A stretch of 64,000 nucleotides of DNA from Bosea sp. RAC05 (lineage in GTDB: Bacteria; Pseudomonadota; Alphaproteobacteria; Rhizobiales; Beijerinckiaceae). The translations under genes and the position numbers were made by a program. Below, piece by piece: positions 35,705-44,887 of the stretch (position 1 is the stretch's first letter; each line of letters opens with the position of its first letter). Below the pieces are notes generated by a model, which was not told the DNA's origin, did no database searches, and saw only the letters and a list, made by a program, of their open reading frames with translations. The DNA is taken from positions 2,094,001-2,158,000 of the forward strand of contig NZ_CP016464.1 in the NCBI RefSeq assembly GCF_001713455.1, read 5' to 3'.

Positions 35705-36772
35705 TCAGCCGCCGCGGATCACCAGCTCATGCGGCATGAAGCAGGCCTTGGCCGGCGCTTCGTCCAGCAGCGCGGCGAGGGTGGCCACCACCACCGGCCC
35801 GAAATCGTCATAGGGGATCTTCACCGCGCTGAGCCAGGGGGCGATCCAGGCGTTGAGCGGGTTGTCGTCGAAGCCGAACAGCGCCACGTCGTCCGGGACG
35901 CGCAGGCCCGCCTCCGACAGCCGCCGATAGGCGCCATAGGCGATCAGGTCGCTGAGGCACAGGATGCGGCGCGGCACCCGTGGCCCGGCGAGGAGGGCGC
36001 CCATGCCGGCATGGCCGATGGCGAGATGGCTCTTGCCGCTGCCCGTCCCGCGCAGGATCTGGGCCTCGCCAATGCCGCCGGCGACCAACCCGGCGACGAA
36101 GCCGGCGGCCCGTCGCTGGCCGGCGCTGAAGGACAGCGAGGCGTGCAGCAGGCCGAAGGGGCCGGTCCTGTCCTGGGCCAGCCAGTGCTGCGCCACGGCG
36201 AAGCCCGCCGCGTGGTCGTCAATGCCGACGAAGGGCGAGGTTTCGTCGCCGGGGTCGCGCCGGTTGACGAAGACGAGCGGCCGCCCTGCCGCGCGCAGCT
36301 GGTCGAGGCGGGGCGAGGGGACGGCGACCAGCAGCACGATGCCGCGCGCCAGCTGCGCCTCCATCTCGGCGAGATACTCGTCCTGGATGGCCGGGTCCTC
36401 ATGCGTGTCGCAGAGCGCCATCACGAAGCCGGCGTCGCGCAGCGCCAGTTCGATCGAGGCGGCGGCGGCGGCCATCGCCGGGTTGCCGAGATTGGCGGCG
36501 AGCACGCCGACGATGCGGCTCTCGCGCTGCCGCAACGCCCGGCCGACGCTCTGCGGCCGGTAGCCCAGGGCCGCGACCGCGGCGTGGACCCGCGCGGCGG
36601 TCTCGGAGGTGGCCTTGTTCTCGACGCCGTTCATGACGCGCGACACGGTCGCGATCGAGACGCCGGCGCGGCGCGCCACCATGGCGATCGAGACCGGGCG
36701 TGCGCCGCCCGACTTGCTGGTCACGTGATCGCTCACCGTCTGCGACGCCTTCCGGACTCCGGCCCGCTTCAT
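35705..36772 (-). CDS. LacI family transcriptional regulator (glycoside module)
   Basis: A 355-residue repressor. The ATG at 36772 opens a 30-residue basic tail before the helix-turn-helix PVSIAMVARRAGVSIATVSR with VMNG hinge region and GYRPQSVGRALRQRESRIVG. The effector domain is periplasmic-binding-protein-like (VFVNRRDPGDETSPFVGIDD, LCLSDLIAYGAYRRLSEAGL, LFGFDDNPLNAWIAPWLSAV). It is divergent from the GH2 gene, with an operator-like palindrome between them. It is strikingly similar to the second LacI protein at 51792-52826. Confidence 0.94.
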   Translation of the reverse strand: MKRAGVRKASQTVSDHVTSKSGGARPVSIAMVARRAGVSIATVSRVMNGVENKATSETAARVHAAVAALGYRPQSVGRALRQRESRIVGVLAANLGNPAMAAAAASIELALRDAGFVMALCDTHEDPAIQDEYLAEMEAQLARGIVLLVAVPSPRLDQLRAAGRPLVFVNRRDPGDETSPFVGIDDHAAGFAVAQHWLAQDRTGPFGLLHASLSFSAGQRRAAGFVAGLVAGGIGEAQILRGTGSGKSHLAIGHAGMGALLAGPRVPRRILCLSDLIAYGAYRRLSEAGLRVPDDVALFGFDDNPLNAWIAPWLSAVKIPYDDFGPVVVATLAALLDEAPAKACFMPHELVIRGG

Positions 36773-36822
36773 GACAGGGTCTGCGCATGGTTGCCAGAAA
36801 GGCGGCGCTTGTCTAGGATTGA

Positions 36823-36838
36823 GGAAATCGTTTTCCTT
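36823..36838. promoter_or_regulatory. probable LacI-family operator before the GH2 gene
   Basis: AGGAAATCGTTTTCCT is a 16-base near-palindrome with a central CG and a single mismatched pair, as LacI/PurR-type repressors prefer. It lies in the 87-base gap between the divergent lacI-type and GH2 genes, 22 bases before the GH2 start. Confidence 0.65.
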
Positions 36839-36859
36839 CAAAAAAGACGTGTCATCGGG

Positions 36860-38710
36860 ATGGACGCCAAGGTCGAGACAAACGCTGCCGCCGGCGACGG
36901 CAAGCCCGTGCTCCCGCCGGGGCATGATCCCTATCACCATCTCCATGACGAGGCTTATGCCGCGCCCTTCTCTGAGGCGCGCGTCGGCTGGCGCGACCTG
37001 ATCAGCGTCGCCGGCCGCAGGCTCGAATCGCTCGACGGCACCTGGAACTTCGTGCTCGACCTGCATGACGAGGGGCTGCGCCAGCGCTGGTTCGAGGACG
37101 CGCCCGATCCGATCGGCGGCTGGACGACCCCGCGCGACTACGATGACGGCGCCTGGCAGACCACGACCGTTCCCTCTTGCTGGAACGTGATGCGCCCGGA
37201 ATGGACCTATTTCGAGGGTGGCGCCTGGTACACCCGCGAGGTGACCGTCGCGCCCGGCCGGGCCGGGGAGCGCGTGTTCCTGCGCGTCGGGGCGGCCAAC
37301 TACGAGGCGCGGGTCTTCCTCAACGGGGTCTTCATCGGCAGCCATCGCGGCGGCTCGACGCCGTTCTTCATCGAGCTCACCGGGCATCTGGCGGCGGGCG
37401 CGAACCGGCTGCAGATCAATGTCGACAACCGGCGCCGGCCCGAGCGCGTGCCGATGAACCATACCGACTGGTTCAATTATGGCGGCCTCTACCGCGAGGT
37501 CGGGCTGCTGCGCGTGCCGGCGGTGTTCATCCGCGATTTCGGGGTCGCGCTCGTCCCGGGCTCGCAGGGCAGGCGCATCGCCATCGACGTCACGCTCTCC
37601 GAGCCGACCAGCGGCACGGCGCGGCTGCGCATCGACGGGCTGGCGGAGGAGATCGCGATTCCGGTCGCCGCCGGCGTCGGCCGGATCACCTTCGACGCCG
37701 CGCCCGAGCTCTGGAGCCCGGCCCGCCCGAAGCTCTATCCGGTCCGCCTCACCTTCGGCGAGGACGAGGTCGCCGACGCTGTCGGCTTCCGCGAGATCAG
37801 GGTCGAGGGCCAGCGCATCCTGCTCAACGGCGAGGACATCTTCCTGCGCGGCATCTGCGTCCACGAGGACGATCGCGACCTCGGAAAGGTCTCGACTGAG
37901 GCCGACATCCGCCGCCGTTTCGCCGATGCCAAGGCGCTCAACGCCAATTTCCTGCGGCTGTCGCACTATCCGCACCATGAACTCGCTGCGCGGATCGCCG
38001 ACGAGGTCGGGCTCCTGCTCTGGGAGGAGGTGCCGGTCTACTGGGCGATCGATTTCGCCAATCCCGACACCTTCGCCGACGCCGACAACCAGCTGCGCGA
38101 GATGATCCGCCGCGACCGCAACCGCGCCAGCATCGTGATCTGGGGCGTCGGCAACGAGAATGCCGACACGGATGCGCGGCTCGCCTTCATGAGCGGGCTC
38201 GCCGCCTCCTGCCGCGAGATGGACCCGACCCGCCTCGTCTCCGCGGCCTGCCTGATCAACCGCGAGCATTTCCGCGTCGAGGACCGGCTCTCGGAGGCGC
38301 TCGACGTGATCGGGCTCAACGAATATTTCGGCTGGTACGAGCCCTCGTTCGACGGGCTGAAGCGGCTCTTCGCCAACTCCGACCTCGACAAGCCGCTGGT
38401 CATCACGGAGACGGGCGCCGACGCCGTCGCCGGGCGGGAGGGGCGGCCCGGGGAGCTTTTCGGCGAGACCCATCAGTCCGATCTCTACGAGCGCCAGCTC
38501 GATCTGGTCGAAAGCGCGCCCTATGTGCGCGGCTTCTGCCCGTGGATTCTCTACGACTTCCGGACCGAGCGGCGGCAGACCGCCTATCAGCGCGGCTGGA
38601 ACCTGAAGGGCTTGATCGCCGCCGACAAGACCACCCGGAAGAAGGCCTTCACCACCCTTTCGGAGCGCTATTCCGAACTGGCCCAGCAGCAGACACCTGC
38701 TGGGGCATGA
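36860..38710 (+). CDS. glycoside hydrolase family 2, beta-glucuronidase-like
   Basis: A 616-residue GH2 enzyme. Domain order: sugar-binding jelly roll (about 55-215, LDGTWNFVLDLHDEGLRQRW, VPSCWNVMRPEWTYFEGGAW), Ig-like middle domain (220-310), TIM barrel (310-600) with GICVHEDDRDLGKV, acid/base Glu in IVIWGVGNENADTDAR and nucleophile Glu in PLVITETGADAVAG. GWNLKGLIAADK near the C-terminus contains the N-x-K pair that binds the uronate carboxylate in true beta-glucuronidases. No signal peptide, so it acts on imported glycosides. A TRAP transporter, the usual importer of sugar acids, follows. Confidence 0.9.
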   Translation: MDAKVETNAAAGDGKPVLPPGHDPYHHLHDEAYAAPFSEARVGWRDLISVAGRRLESLDGTWNFVLDLHDEGLRQRWFEDAPDPIGGWTTPRDYDDGAWQTTTVPSCWNVMRPEWTYFEGGAWYTREVTVAPGRAGERVFLRVGAANYEARVFLNGVFIGSHRGGSTPFFIELTGHLAAGANRLQINVDNRRRPERVPMNHTDWFNYGGLYREVGLLRVPAVFIRDFGVALVPGSQGRRIAIDVTLSEPTSGTARLRIDGLAEEIAIPVAAGVGRITFDAAPELWSPARPKLYPVRLTFGEDEVADAVGFREIRVEGQRILLNGEDIFLRGICVHEDDRDLGKVSTEADIRRRFADAKALNANFLRLSHYPHHELAARIADEVGLLLWEEVPVYWAIDFANPDTFADADNQLREMIRRDRNRASIVIWGVGNENADTDARLAFMSGLAASCREMDPTRLVSAACLINREHFRVEDRLSEALDVIGLNEYFGWYEPSFDGLKRLFANSDLDKPLVITETGADAVAGREGRPGELFGETHQSDLYERQLDLVESAPYVRGFCPWILYDFRTERRQTAYQRGWNLKGLIAADKTTRKKAFTTLSERYSELAQQQTPAGA

Positions 38711-38790
38711 ACCGCCCGGTGCCAGGGCCAGACAGGCCCAGCCGGGACCACGAGATCCAACAACCAGAACACGACGCGGAGGACACCGAG

Positions 38791-39774
38791 ATGAGCACCA
38801 CACGACGCACCATCCTGATCGCCGGCATGGCCGCCGCCGCCGCGCTCGCGGCCGCCCCCGTGGCACAGGCCAAGACCACGCTGCGCCTCGGCCACGGTCT
38901 CGCCAAGGGCCACCCGGTCGACGTTTCCCTCGAACTCTTCGCCAAGCTCGTCAGCGAGCGCTCGAAGGGCGACATCGAGATCAAGGTCTTCCCGGCTGGC
39001 CAGCTCGGCCAGCAGCGCGAACTCCTGGAGCAGCTCCAGGCCGGCGCGCTCGACTTCGCCCATGCCAACGCGTCGCCGCTGGCGGCGTTCGAGCCCGCCT
39101 TCGGCGTGTTCGACACGCCCTTCCTGTTCCGCGACAAGGCCCATTTCTTCAAGGTCGTGGACGGGCCGATCGGTCGCGAGATCCTCGAGGCCGGCAAGGC
39201 CAAGTCCCTGCTCGGTCTCGCCTACCAGGACAACGGCACGCGCTCCTTCTACGCCAAGAAGCCGATCCGGACGCCCGAAGACCTGAAGGGCCTGAAGATC
39301 CGCGTCCAGCCCGGCCCGATCACGACCCGCATGGTCAACCTGCTGGGCGCCGCCGCGACGCCGCTGGCCTGGGGCGAGCTCTACACCGCGCTCCAGTCGG
39401 GCGTCGTCGACGGCGCCGAGAACAATGTCACCGCGCTGACCCTGGCCAAGCATGGCGAGGTGATGAAGTTCTATTCGCGCAACGAGCACACCCGCGTGCC
39501 CGACGTCGTGCTCGCTTCCGGCGTCACCTTCGGCAAGCTGAAGCCGGAGCAGCAGGACCTGGTCCGCCAGGCCGCGCTCGATTCCTCCAAGGCCCATAAC
39601 GAGAACTGGCAGAAGGAACTCGACAAGGCCGAGGGCGACGCCGTCAAGATGGGCGTGACCTTCGTCGAGGCCGACAAGGCGGCGTTCCGCAAGGCCGTCC
39701 AGCCGATGTACGACGATCTCAAGGCCGTGCCGGCGGTCGCCGCGCTCGCCGAGAAGATCCAGGCTCTGCAGTAA
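38791..39774 (+). CDS. TRAP transporter solute-binding protein DctP
   Basis: A 327-residue periplasmic receptor. Signal peptide MSTTRRTILIAGMAAAAALA with cleavage after AQAKT. DctP/SiaP-type features: LRLGHGLAKGHPVDVSLELF, KVFPAGQLGQQRELLEQLQA, the substrate-carboxylate Arg in DLKGLKIRVQPGPITTRMVN, and QSGVVDGAENNVTALT. This is the sugar-acid branch (YiaO/DctP-like). The ATG at 38791 follows CGCGGAGGACACCGAG. First of three TRAP genes; located 80 bases after GH2, and a 9-bp stem-loop separates it from dctQ. Confidence 0.94.
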   Translation: MSTTRRTILIAGMAAAAALAAAPVAQAKTTLRLGHGLAKGHPVDVSLELFAKLVSERSKGDIEIKVFPAGQLGQQRELLEQLQAGALDFAHANASPLAAFEPAFGVFDTPFLFRDKAHFFKVVDGPIGREILEAGKAKSLLGLAYQDNGTRSFYAKKPIRTPEDLKGLKIRVQPGPITTRMVNLLGAAATPLAWGELYTALQSGVVDGAENNVTALTLAKHGEVMKFYSRNEHTRVPDVVLASGVTFGKLKPEQQDLVRQAALDSSKAHNENWQKELDKAEGDAVKMGVTFVEADKAAFRKAVQPMYDDLKAVPAVAALAEKIQALQ

Positions 39775-39785
39775 GCCGACAGGCG

Positions 39786-39822
39786 CGTCCTCCCTTCGCC
39801 CCCTGTGGGTGAGGGGAGGACG
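39786..39822 (+). terminator. stem-loop between dctP and dctQ
   Basis: Arms CGTCCTCCC (39786-39794) and GGGAGGACG (39814-39822) with further partial pairing inside start 11 bases after the dctP stop. There is no T-run. Placed to raise the amount of receptor message relative to the membrane subunits. Confidence 0.5.
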
Positions 39823-39851
39823 ACGCGCCGTTCCCCCGGTCAGGTTCCGCC

Positions 39852-40358
39852 ATGCTCCACCGCATCCACCGCTCGCTCGACGTCTTCGTGCTGGCACTCG
39901 CCGTGCCGATGACGCTCGTCATGCTCGCCTGCGTGGTCTGGCAGGTGGTCGGGCGCTATTTCCTGAACTCCTCGACGTCCTTCACGGACGAGCTCTCGCG
40001 CTTCCTGTTCATCTGGGTCAGCCTGCTCGGCGCGGCCTATGTGCTGGGCAAGCGCGGACACATCGCCATCACCGGGCTGATCGACATGGCGCCGCGCGGC
40101 GTCCGTCGCGGCTTCGACATCCTGATCGCCGGGCTGGTCATCGTCTTCGCGCTCGTTGTCCTCGTCTGGGGCGGCTGGCTCCTGGTCGAGCGCAATCTGA
40201 GGCTCGGGCAGGTGTCGCCCGCGATGCTTCTCCCGGTGGCCTATGTCTACGCCATCATCCCGCTCTCGGGCCTGCTGACCGCGATCTACGCGGCGCTGGT
40301 GGTCTGCGAGGTCGCCAGCGGTCAGGAGATCGCGGCCAAGGAGGTCTCGCTCGACTGA
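39852..40358 (+). CDS. TRAP transporter small permease DctQ
   Basis: A 168-residue membrane protein with four predicted helices; VFVLALAVPMTLVMLACVVW begins helix 1. The family motif is VVGRYFLNSSTSFTDELSRF followed by LFIWVSLLGAAYVLGKRGHI. It links receptor and DctM in the inner membrane. The dctM gene starts six bases after its stop. Confidence 0.93.
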   Translation: MLHRIHRSLDVFVLALAVPMTLVMLACVVWQVVGRYFLNSSTSFTDELSRFLFIWVSLLGAAYVLGKRGHIAITGLIDMAPRGVRRGFDILIAGLVIVFALVVLVWGGWLLVERNLRLGQVSPAMLLPVAYVYAIIPLSGLLTAIYAALVVCEVASGQEIAAKEVSLD

Positions 40359-40364
40359 GCGGGC

Positions 40365-41675
40365 ATGACCGGCATGGAAGCATCCCCCGCGCTCATTCTC
40401 TCTGTCGCCTTCATCGGGCTGATGGCCATCGGCGTGCCGATCAGCCACGCCACGGGCCTGGCCGCGATCGCGGCGCTGCTCACGATCATGCCGCCCCTGC
40501 CGGCGCTGTCGGTCACCGCGCAGCGCATCGCGACCGGTCTCGATTCCTTCGCCCTGCTCGCCATCCCGTTCTTCTTCATGGCGGGTTCGATCATGAACCG
40601 GGGCGGCATCGCGCGGCGCCTGATCGACTGCGCCAAGGTCTTCGTCGGCTGGATGCCGGGGGCTCTGGCCCAGATCACCATCCTCGCGAACATGATGTTC
40701 GGCACCGTCTCGGGCTCGGCGGTGGCCGCCGCATCCGCCATCGGCGGCACCATGCAGCCGCTCAAGGACAAGGCGGGCTACGATCCGGCCTTCTCGGCCG
40801 CCGTCAACATCGCCTCCTGCCCGACGGGCCTGCTGATCCCGCCATCGGGCGCCTTCATCGTCTATTCGCTGGTCTCGGGTGGCACCTCGATCGCCGCGCT
40901 CTTCCTGGCCGGCTACATCCCCGGCATCCTGATGGGCATCTCGGTGATGGTGCCGGTCTGGTTCATGGCCAAGCGGCGTGGCTACCTGCCGATGCCGCCG
41001 CTGCCGATGCGCGAGAAGGTCGCGGCCGTGCTGAGCGCGCTGCCCAGCCTCGGGCTGATCGTGCTCGTCATCGGCGGGATCGTCGGCGGCATCTTCACCG
41101 CGACCGAGGGCTCGGCCATCGCGGTGGTCTACTCGCTGGTGCTGGCGGCGATCTATCGCGAGCTGAAATTCGGCGATCTCTACCGCATCCTCGTCGACAC
41201 GATCGAGGCCACGGCGGTGGTCTCGCTGATGATCGGCACCTCGCTCGCCATGGCCTATGTGATGTCGCTCGCCGGCATTCCGCAGCTGATCGGCGACTGG
41301 ATCACCGCGATCTCCGACAACAAATATGTCGCGCTGATGCTGGTGAACGTCGTCCTGCTGCTGATGGGCACCTTCCTCGACCTCACCCCCGGCATCCTGA
41401 TCTTCACGCCGATCTTCCTGCCCGTGCTGACGCAGCTCGGCGTCGATCCCGTGCATTTCGGCGTCATCCTGGTGTTCAACATGTGCCTCGGCATCGTCTC
41501 GCCGCCGACCGGCAGCGCGCTCTTCATCGGCTGCGCCATCGCCAAGGTGTCGATCGAACGGGTGACGCGCCCGCTGATCCCGATCTTCCTGTCGACCACG
41601 ATGGCACTGCTCGTCGTCACCTATGTGCCGGCGCTGTCGCTCTGGCTGCCGCGCCTGTTCGGCTTCATCAAGTAA
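40365..41675 (+). CDS. TRAP transporter large permease DctM
   Basis: A 436-residue, about 12-helix sodium-coupled permease, the transport-conducting TRAP subunit. Signatures: LDSFALLAIPFFFMAGSIMN, MFGTVSGSAVAAASAIGGTM, PTGLLIPPSGAFIVYSLVSG, EGSAIAVVYSLVLA and NMCLGIVSPPTGSALFIGCA. The GH31 gene starts 10 bases after its stop, tying the transporter to glycoside breakdown. Confidence 0.95.
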   Translation: MTGMEASPALILSVAFIGLMAIGVPISHATGLAAIAALLTIMPPLPALSVTAQRIATGLDSFALLAIPFFFMAGSIMNRGGIARRLIDCAKVFVGWMPGALAQITILANMMFGTVSGSAVAAASAIGGTMQPLKDKAGYDPAFSAAVNIASCPTGLLIPPSGAFIVYSLVSGGTSIAALFLAGYIPGILMGISVMVPVWFMAKRRGYLPMPPLPMREKVAAVLSALPSLGLIVLVIGGIVGGIFTATEGSAIAVVYSLVLAAIYRELKFGDLYRILVDTIEATAVVSLMIGTSLAMAYVMSLAGIPQLIGDWITAISDNKYVALMLVNVVLLLMGTFLDLTPGILIFTPIFLPVLTQLGVDPVHFGVILVFNMCLGIVSPPTGSALFIGCAIAKVSIERVTRPLIPIFLSTTMALLVVTYVPALSLWLPRLFGFIK

Positions 41676-41685
41676 GGCTTCATCC

Positions 41686-44103
41686 ATGCATCCGCTGACC
41701 GGGGCGAGGCTCGCCGGAACCGGCACGAGCCATGTCGATCTCGCGCTGGAGGCCGGCTACGGCGCCCGTCTCTACCTGCTCGACGCGCATCTCGCGCGCC
41801 TGCTGATCACCCGGCCGGGTGGGCTGGTGATGCCCAGGACCTGGTCGATCTCGCCCGAGATCGCCTGGGCCGGCGACCCGGACCCGATCGATGGGCGCGA
41901 CAGGCTCGACGTTTCCGGCTTCCCCGGCGTGCCCTTCTCGGTCGACGAGGACGAGGCCGCGATCACGGTGGAGACGGCGTGGCTGCGCGTGCGGATCCGC
42001 CGCTCGCCCCTGATGCTGGACTGGCAGGTCCGCTCCGCCCCCGAGGCGCCGTTCGAGAGCGTGCTGAAGGACCGGCCGAGCCACGCCTATGCCTTCGACC
42101 GCCGCTCGAACCGTTTCCGGCATTATCTCGTCCGCGACGAACGCGAGCGCTTCTACGGCTTCGGCGACAAGTCCGGCGACGCCGACAAGCATGGCCGGCG
42201 CCTCGCCATGGGCGCCACCGATCCGCTCGGCTACGATGGCGGCCGCTCGGACCCGCTCTACAAGCACATCCCCTGGTCGGTGACGGTGCGGCCCGACCGC
42301 GGCGGTCAGGCCGTCGGGCTGTTCTACGACAACCTCGCGCGCGGCGCCTTCGACCTCGGTCAGGAGCTCGACGCCTATCACGACCTGTTCCGCTCCTTCG
42401 AGGCCTGCGACGGAGATCTCGATCTTTATGTCGTGCTGGGGCCCGGGCTCGGCGACGTGGTCAAGCGCTTCACCGCCCTGACCGGGCGCGCCGCCTTCCC
42501 GCCGCGCTGGACGATCCCCTATTCGGGCTCGACCATGTCCTACACCGACGCGCCCGACGCCTCCGATAAGCTCGTCGGCTTCCTCGATCTGCTGGCGCGG
42601 CACGGCATTCCCTGCGGCTCCTTCCAGATGTCGTCCGGCTACACCCTGGTCGGCGACAAGCGCTGCGTCTTCACCTGGAACCGCGACCGCTTCCCCGATC
42701 CGCAGGCGGTGACCGCCCGGTTCAGGGACGCGCAGGTCGAACTCGTTGCCAACATCAAGCCGGCCCTGCTGCTGGAGCATCCGCGCTTCGACGAGGTCGA
42801 GGCCTTTGGCGGCTTCGTGCGCGACAGCGAGGACCCGTCGAAGCCGCACGTCACCCAGTTCTGGGGCGGCCCGGCGGCCTATCTCGACTTCACCAACCCG
42901 CAGACCAGCGCCTGGTGGTCGCGGCAGGTGAAGGAGCAGCTGATCGACTACGGCATCAACTCGACCTGGAACGACAACAACGAGTTCGAGATCTGGGACG
43001 AGGCCGCGCTCTGCGACCTCTCCGGGCACAGGGCGACGATCGCGACGCTGCGGCCGGTCCAGACCAATCTGATGATGCGTGCCTCCGCGATCGCCCAGAC
43101 CGCGGCCGCGCCGGGCACGCGCCCCTATCTCATCTCGCGCTCCGGCGGGCCGGGCATGCAACGCTATGTCCAGACCTGGAGCGGCGACAACCGCACCAAC
43201 TGGGAGACGCTGCGCTGGAACCTGCGCATGGGCCATGGCTTCTCGCTCTCGGGGCTGGCGAATTTCGGCCATGACATCGGCGGCTTCGCCGGCCCCAAGC
43301 CCGAGCCCGAGCTGTTCCTGCGCTGGATCGAGCAGGGCATCTTCTGGCCGCGCTTCACGATCCACTCCTGGAACGACGACGGCAGTGCCAACGAGCCCTG
43401 GATGTATCCGCAGCTGCTGCCGCAGATCAGGACATGCCTGGCCTTCCGCGAGCGCCTGACGCCGCTGTTCTACGACCTGCTCTGGCGGATGCATCGCGAT
43501 CACGAGCCGATCCTGCGGCCCCTGACGCTCGATTTCCCCGACCAGGCGGACAGCTACACCGCGGAAGACGCCTTCCTGCTCGGCGAGCGGCTGCTGGTCG
43601 CGCCGGTGCTCGACAGGGGCGCGACGCGCCGCGAGGTCTGGCTGCCCGCCTGCGCCGAGGGCTGGTTCGATCTCTGGACCGGCGCGCCCCATCCCGGCGG
43701 TCGGACCGTCACGGTCGAAGCCCCGCTGGGGCGCTGCCCGGCCTTCCTGCGCGGCGGCTCGATCCTGCCGCTCGGGCCCGCGCCCTCGACCGAAAGCGGC
43801 CCGCTGACGCTGCGGCTCGCCCTGTCGGACGGCGAGAGCGCCAGGCTCGATCTCTATGACGATGATGGGGCGAGCGTGCTGGAGCCGCCGCTGACGCCGC
43901 CCTGCCTGTTCTCGGTCGAGGCCGAGAAGCACGGCGGCGTCGCGACCGTCGCGGTCTCGTTCGCCGGCACGAGGGCACCACGCTGGCCGGAGCTGCGCTT
44001 CGAGGATGCGGCCGGCCAGCCGCTCAAGGTCCGTCTGCACGACGGCGTTCTGAGCGAGCGGCTGTCGTTGCCGGCCGGCGCGGGGTCGTCCGTCACCAGT
44101 TGA
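41686..44103 (+). CDS. glycoside hydrolase family 31 (alpha-glucosidase/alpha-xylosidase-like)
   Basis: An 805-residue cytoplasmic GH31 enzyme. N-terminal beta-sandwich (about 1-250, ERFYGFGDKSGDADKHGRRL), catalytic barrel (265-600) with PRWTIPYSGSTMSYTDAPDA, nucleophile Asp in STWNDNNEFEIWDE, acid/base region in YVQTWSGDNRTNWETLRWNL and GHDIGGFAGPKPEPELFLRW, then C-terminal beta domains. The family hydrolyses alpha-linked gluco-, xylo- or related glycosides. As last gene of the GH2-dctPQM operon it probably removes an alpha-linked sugar from an imported oligosaccharide. The stop overlaps the convergent PAS gene by 11 bases. Confidence 0.93.
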   Translation: MHPLTGARLAGTGTSHVDLALEAGYGARLYLLDAHLARLLITRPGGLVMPRTWSISPEIAWAGDPDPIDGRDRLDVSGFPGVPFSVDEDEAAITVETAWLRVRIRRSPLMLDWQVRSAPEAPFESVLKDRPSHAYAFDRRSNRFRHYLVRDERERFYGFGDKSGDADKHGRRLAMGATDPLGYDGGRSDPLYKHIPWSVTVRPDRGGQAVGLFYDNLARGAFDLGQELDAYHDLFRSFEACDGDLDLYVVLGPGLGDVVKRFTALTGRAAFPPRWTIPYSGSTMSYTDAPDASDKLVGFLDLLARHGIPCGSFQMSSGYTLVGDKRCVFTWNRDRFPDPQAVTARFRDAQVELVANIKPALLLEHPRFDEVEAFGGFVRDSEDPSKPHVTQFWGGPAAYLDFTNPQTSAWWSRQVKEQLIDYGINSTWNDNNEFEIWDEAALCDLSGHRATIATLRPVQTNLMMRASAIAQTAAAPGTRPYLISRSGGPGMQRYVQTWSGDNRTNWETLRWNLRMGHGFSLSGLANFGHDIGGFAGPKPEPELFLRWIEQGIFWPRFTIHSWNDDGSANEPWMYPQLLPQIRTCLAFRERLTPLFYDLLWRMHRDHEPILRPLTLDFPDQADSYTAEDAFLLGERLLVAPVLDRGATRREVWLPACAEGWFDLWTGAPHPGGRTVTVEAPLGRCPAFLRGGSILPLGPAPSTESGPLTLRLALSDGESARLDLYDDDGASVLEPPLTPPCLFSVEAEKHGGVATVAVSFAGTRAPRWPELRFEDAAGQPLKVRLHDGVLSERLSLPAGAGSSVTS

Positions 44104-44887
44104 CGACGACCGGCCTCGGCATGGTGTATTTCGCGACCAGGCATCGCAGCATCTCGACAATGTCGCGATCGCCGCAGGCCACGATCAGCAGCCAGATGTC
44201 GCCGGCAACCTGGAGCAGCAGCTCCTCGAGCTGCTCGTACTCCAGATCGGAAAAATCAAAGCCGATCCGGGTCGGGCTGGCACGGTTGACGACCTGATAG
44301 GCGCTCAGGCGCTCCGTGATGGCGGTCAGCGTTTCGCTGGTGTCGGGCTGCTGCGCCAGCTGCTTGGCCAGCACCGCGCCCTCGGCCGCCAGTGACAGGA
44401 TCCGTCCGATCAGGATTTGCCGGTTCAGCACGCTCATCGCCTTGAGGCTGCCGCTGAACCTCGGCGTGAAGGACGCCTTCCGCGACGCTTTGTCGCTGAA
44501 TCCGGAGGCCGACGCGAGCGGCTTTGCTGGCGGCAAGGGCATGAAATACTCGAGATCGCAGGCGACCCCGCTGCACCACACCCGCTGCGAGCTGATCTCG
44601 ACGGCGATGATTCGGCCCGTCGCGGAGCGCACTTCGGCCGGCTCCGCGTCGTAATAGCCGTTCGTCTCGAGCATCCACTGGCGCCGGACGCGCTGCGCAC
44701 TGCTGAGCGCGGAGCCGGCAGCCAGCAAATCCTTGTGCTGGATTTCCGGCCAGACCCGCTCGATCAGCCGCAGATAACCGTCATTGGCGGCAAGATACTG
44801 GGATCCGTCCAACCCGGCCGTCGAGAGACAGGCCGGCACGTCTGCGAGCTGCACGAGGTCGGCGGTGAGGTTGCGGGTCGAAAACAT
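44093..44887 (-). CDS. PAS-domain protein
   Basis: A 264-residue soluble protein. The N-terminal half (about 10-115) looks like a PAS sensor domain: DGSQYLAANDGYLRLIERVW, HKDLLAAGSALSSAQRVRRQ, then GRIIAVEISSQRVWCSGVAC. The C-terminal half is helical (LTAITERLSAYQVVNRASPT, EYEQLEELLLQVAGDIWLLI) and matches no output domain I know. The ATG at 44887 is chosen; a TTG at 44932 would add 15 basic residues. GC and codon use are lower than in the adjacent GH31 gene, suggesting separate origin. The ligand and target are unknown. Confidence 0.65.
   Translation of the reverse strand: MFSTRNLTADLVQLADVPACLSTAGLDGSQYLAANDGYLRLIERVWPEIQHKDLLAAGSALSSAQRVRRQWMLETNGYYDAEPAEVRSATGRIIAVEISSQRVWCSGVACDLEYFMPLPPAKPLASASGFSDKASRKASFTPRFSGSLKAMSVLNRQILIGRILSLAAEGAVLAKQLAQQPDTSETLTAITERLSAYQVVNRASPTRIGFDFSDLEYEQLEELLLQVAGDIWLLIVACGDRDIVEMLRCLVAKYTMPRPVVVNW

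Noticed and set aside
35729..36859. Upstream extension of the GH2 frame across the lacI gene
   Set aside because: GH2 homology begins near the ATG at 36860; the upstream part is antisense to the LacI repressor and would also cross its operator.
39840..41726. A 628-codon minus-strand frame opposite dctQ and dctM
   Set aside because: Antisense to two clear membrane proteins; its His/Asp/Arg-rich product is what antisense of hydrophobic codons gives.
41680..44160. An 826-codon open frame opposite the GH31 gene
   Set aside because: The plus strand encodes a full GH31 enzyme with catalytic motifs; the antisense frame has no recognisable motif and the composition of a shadow frame.
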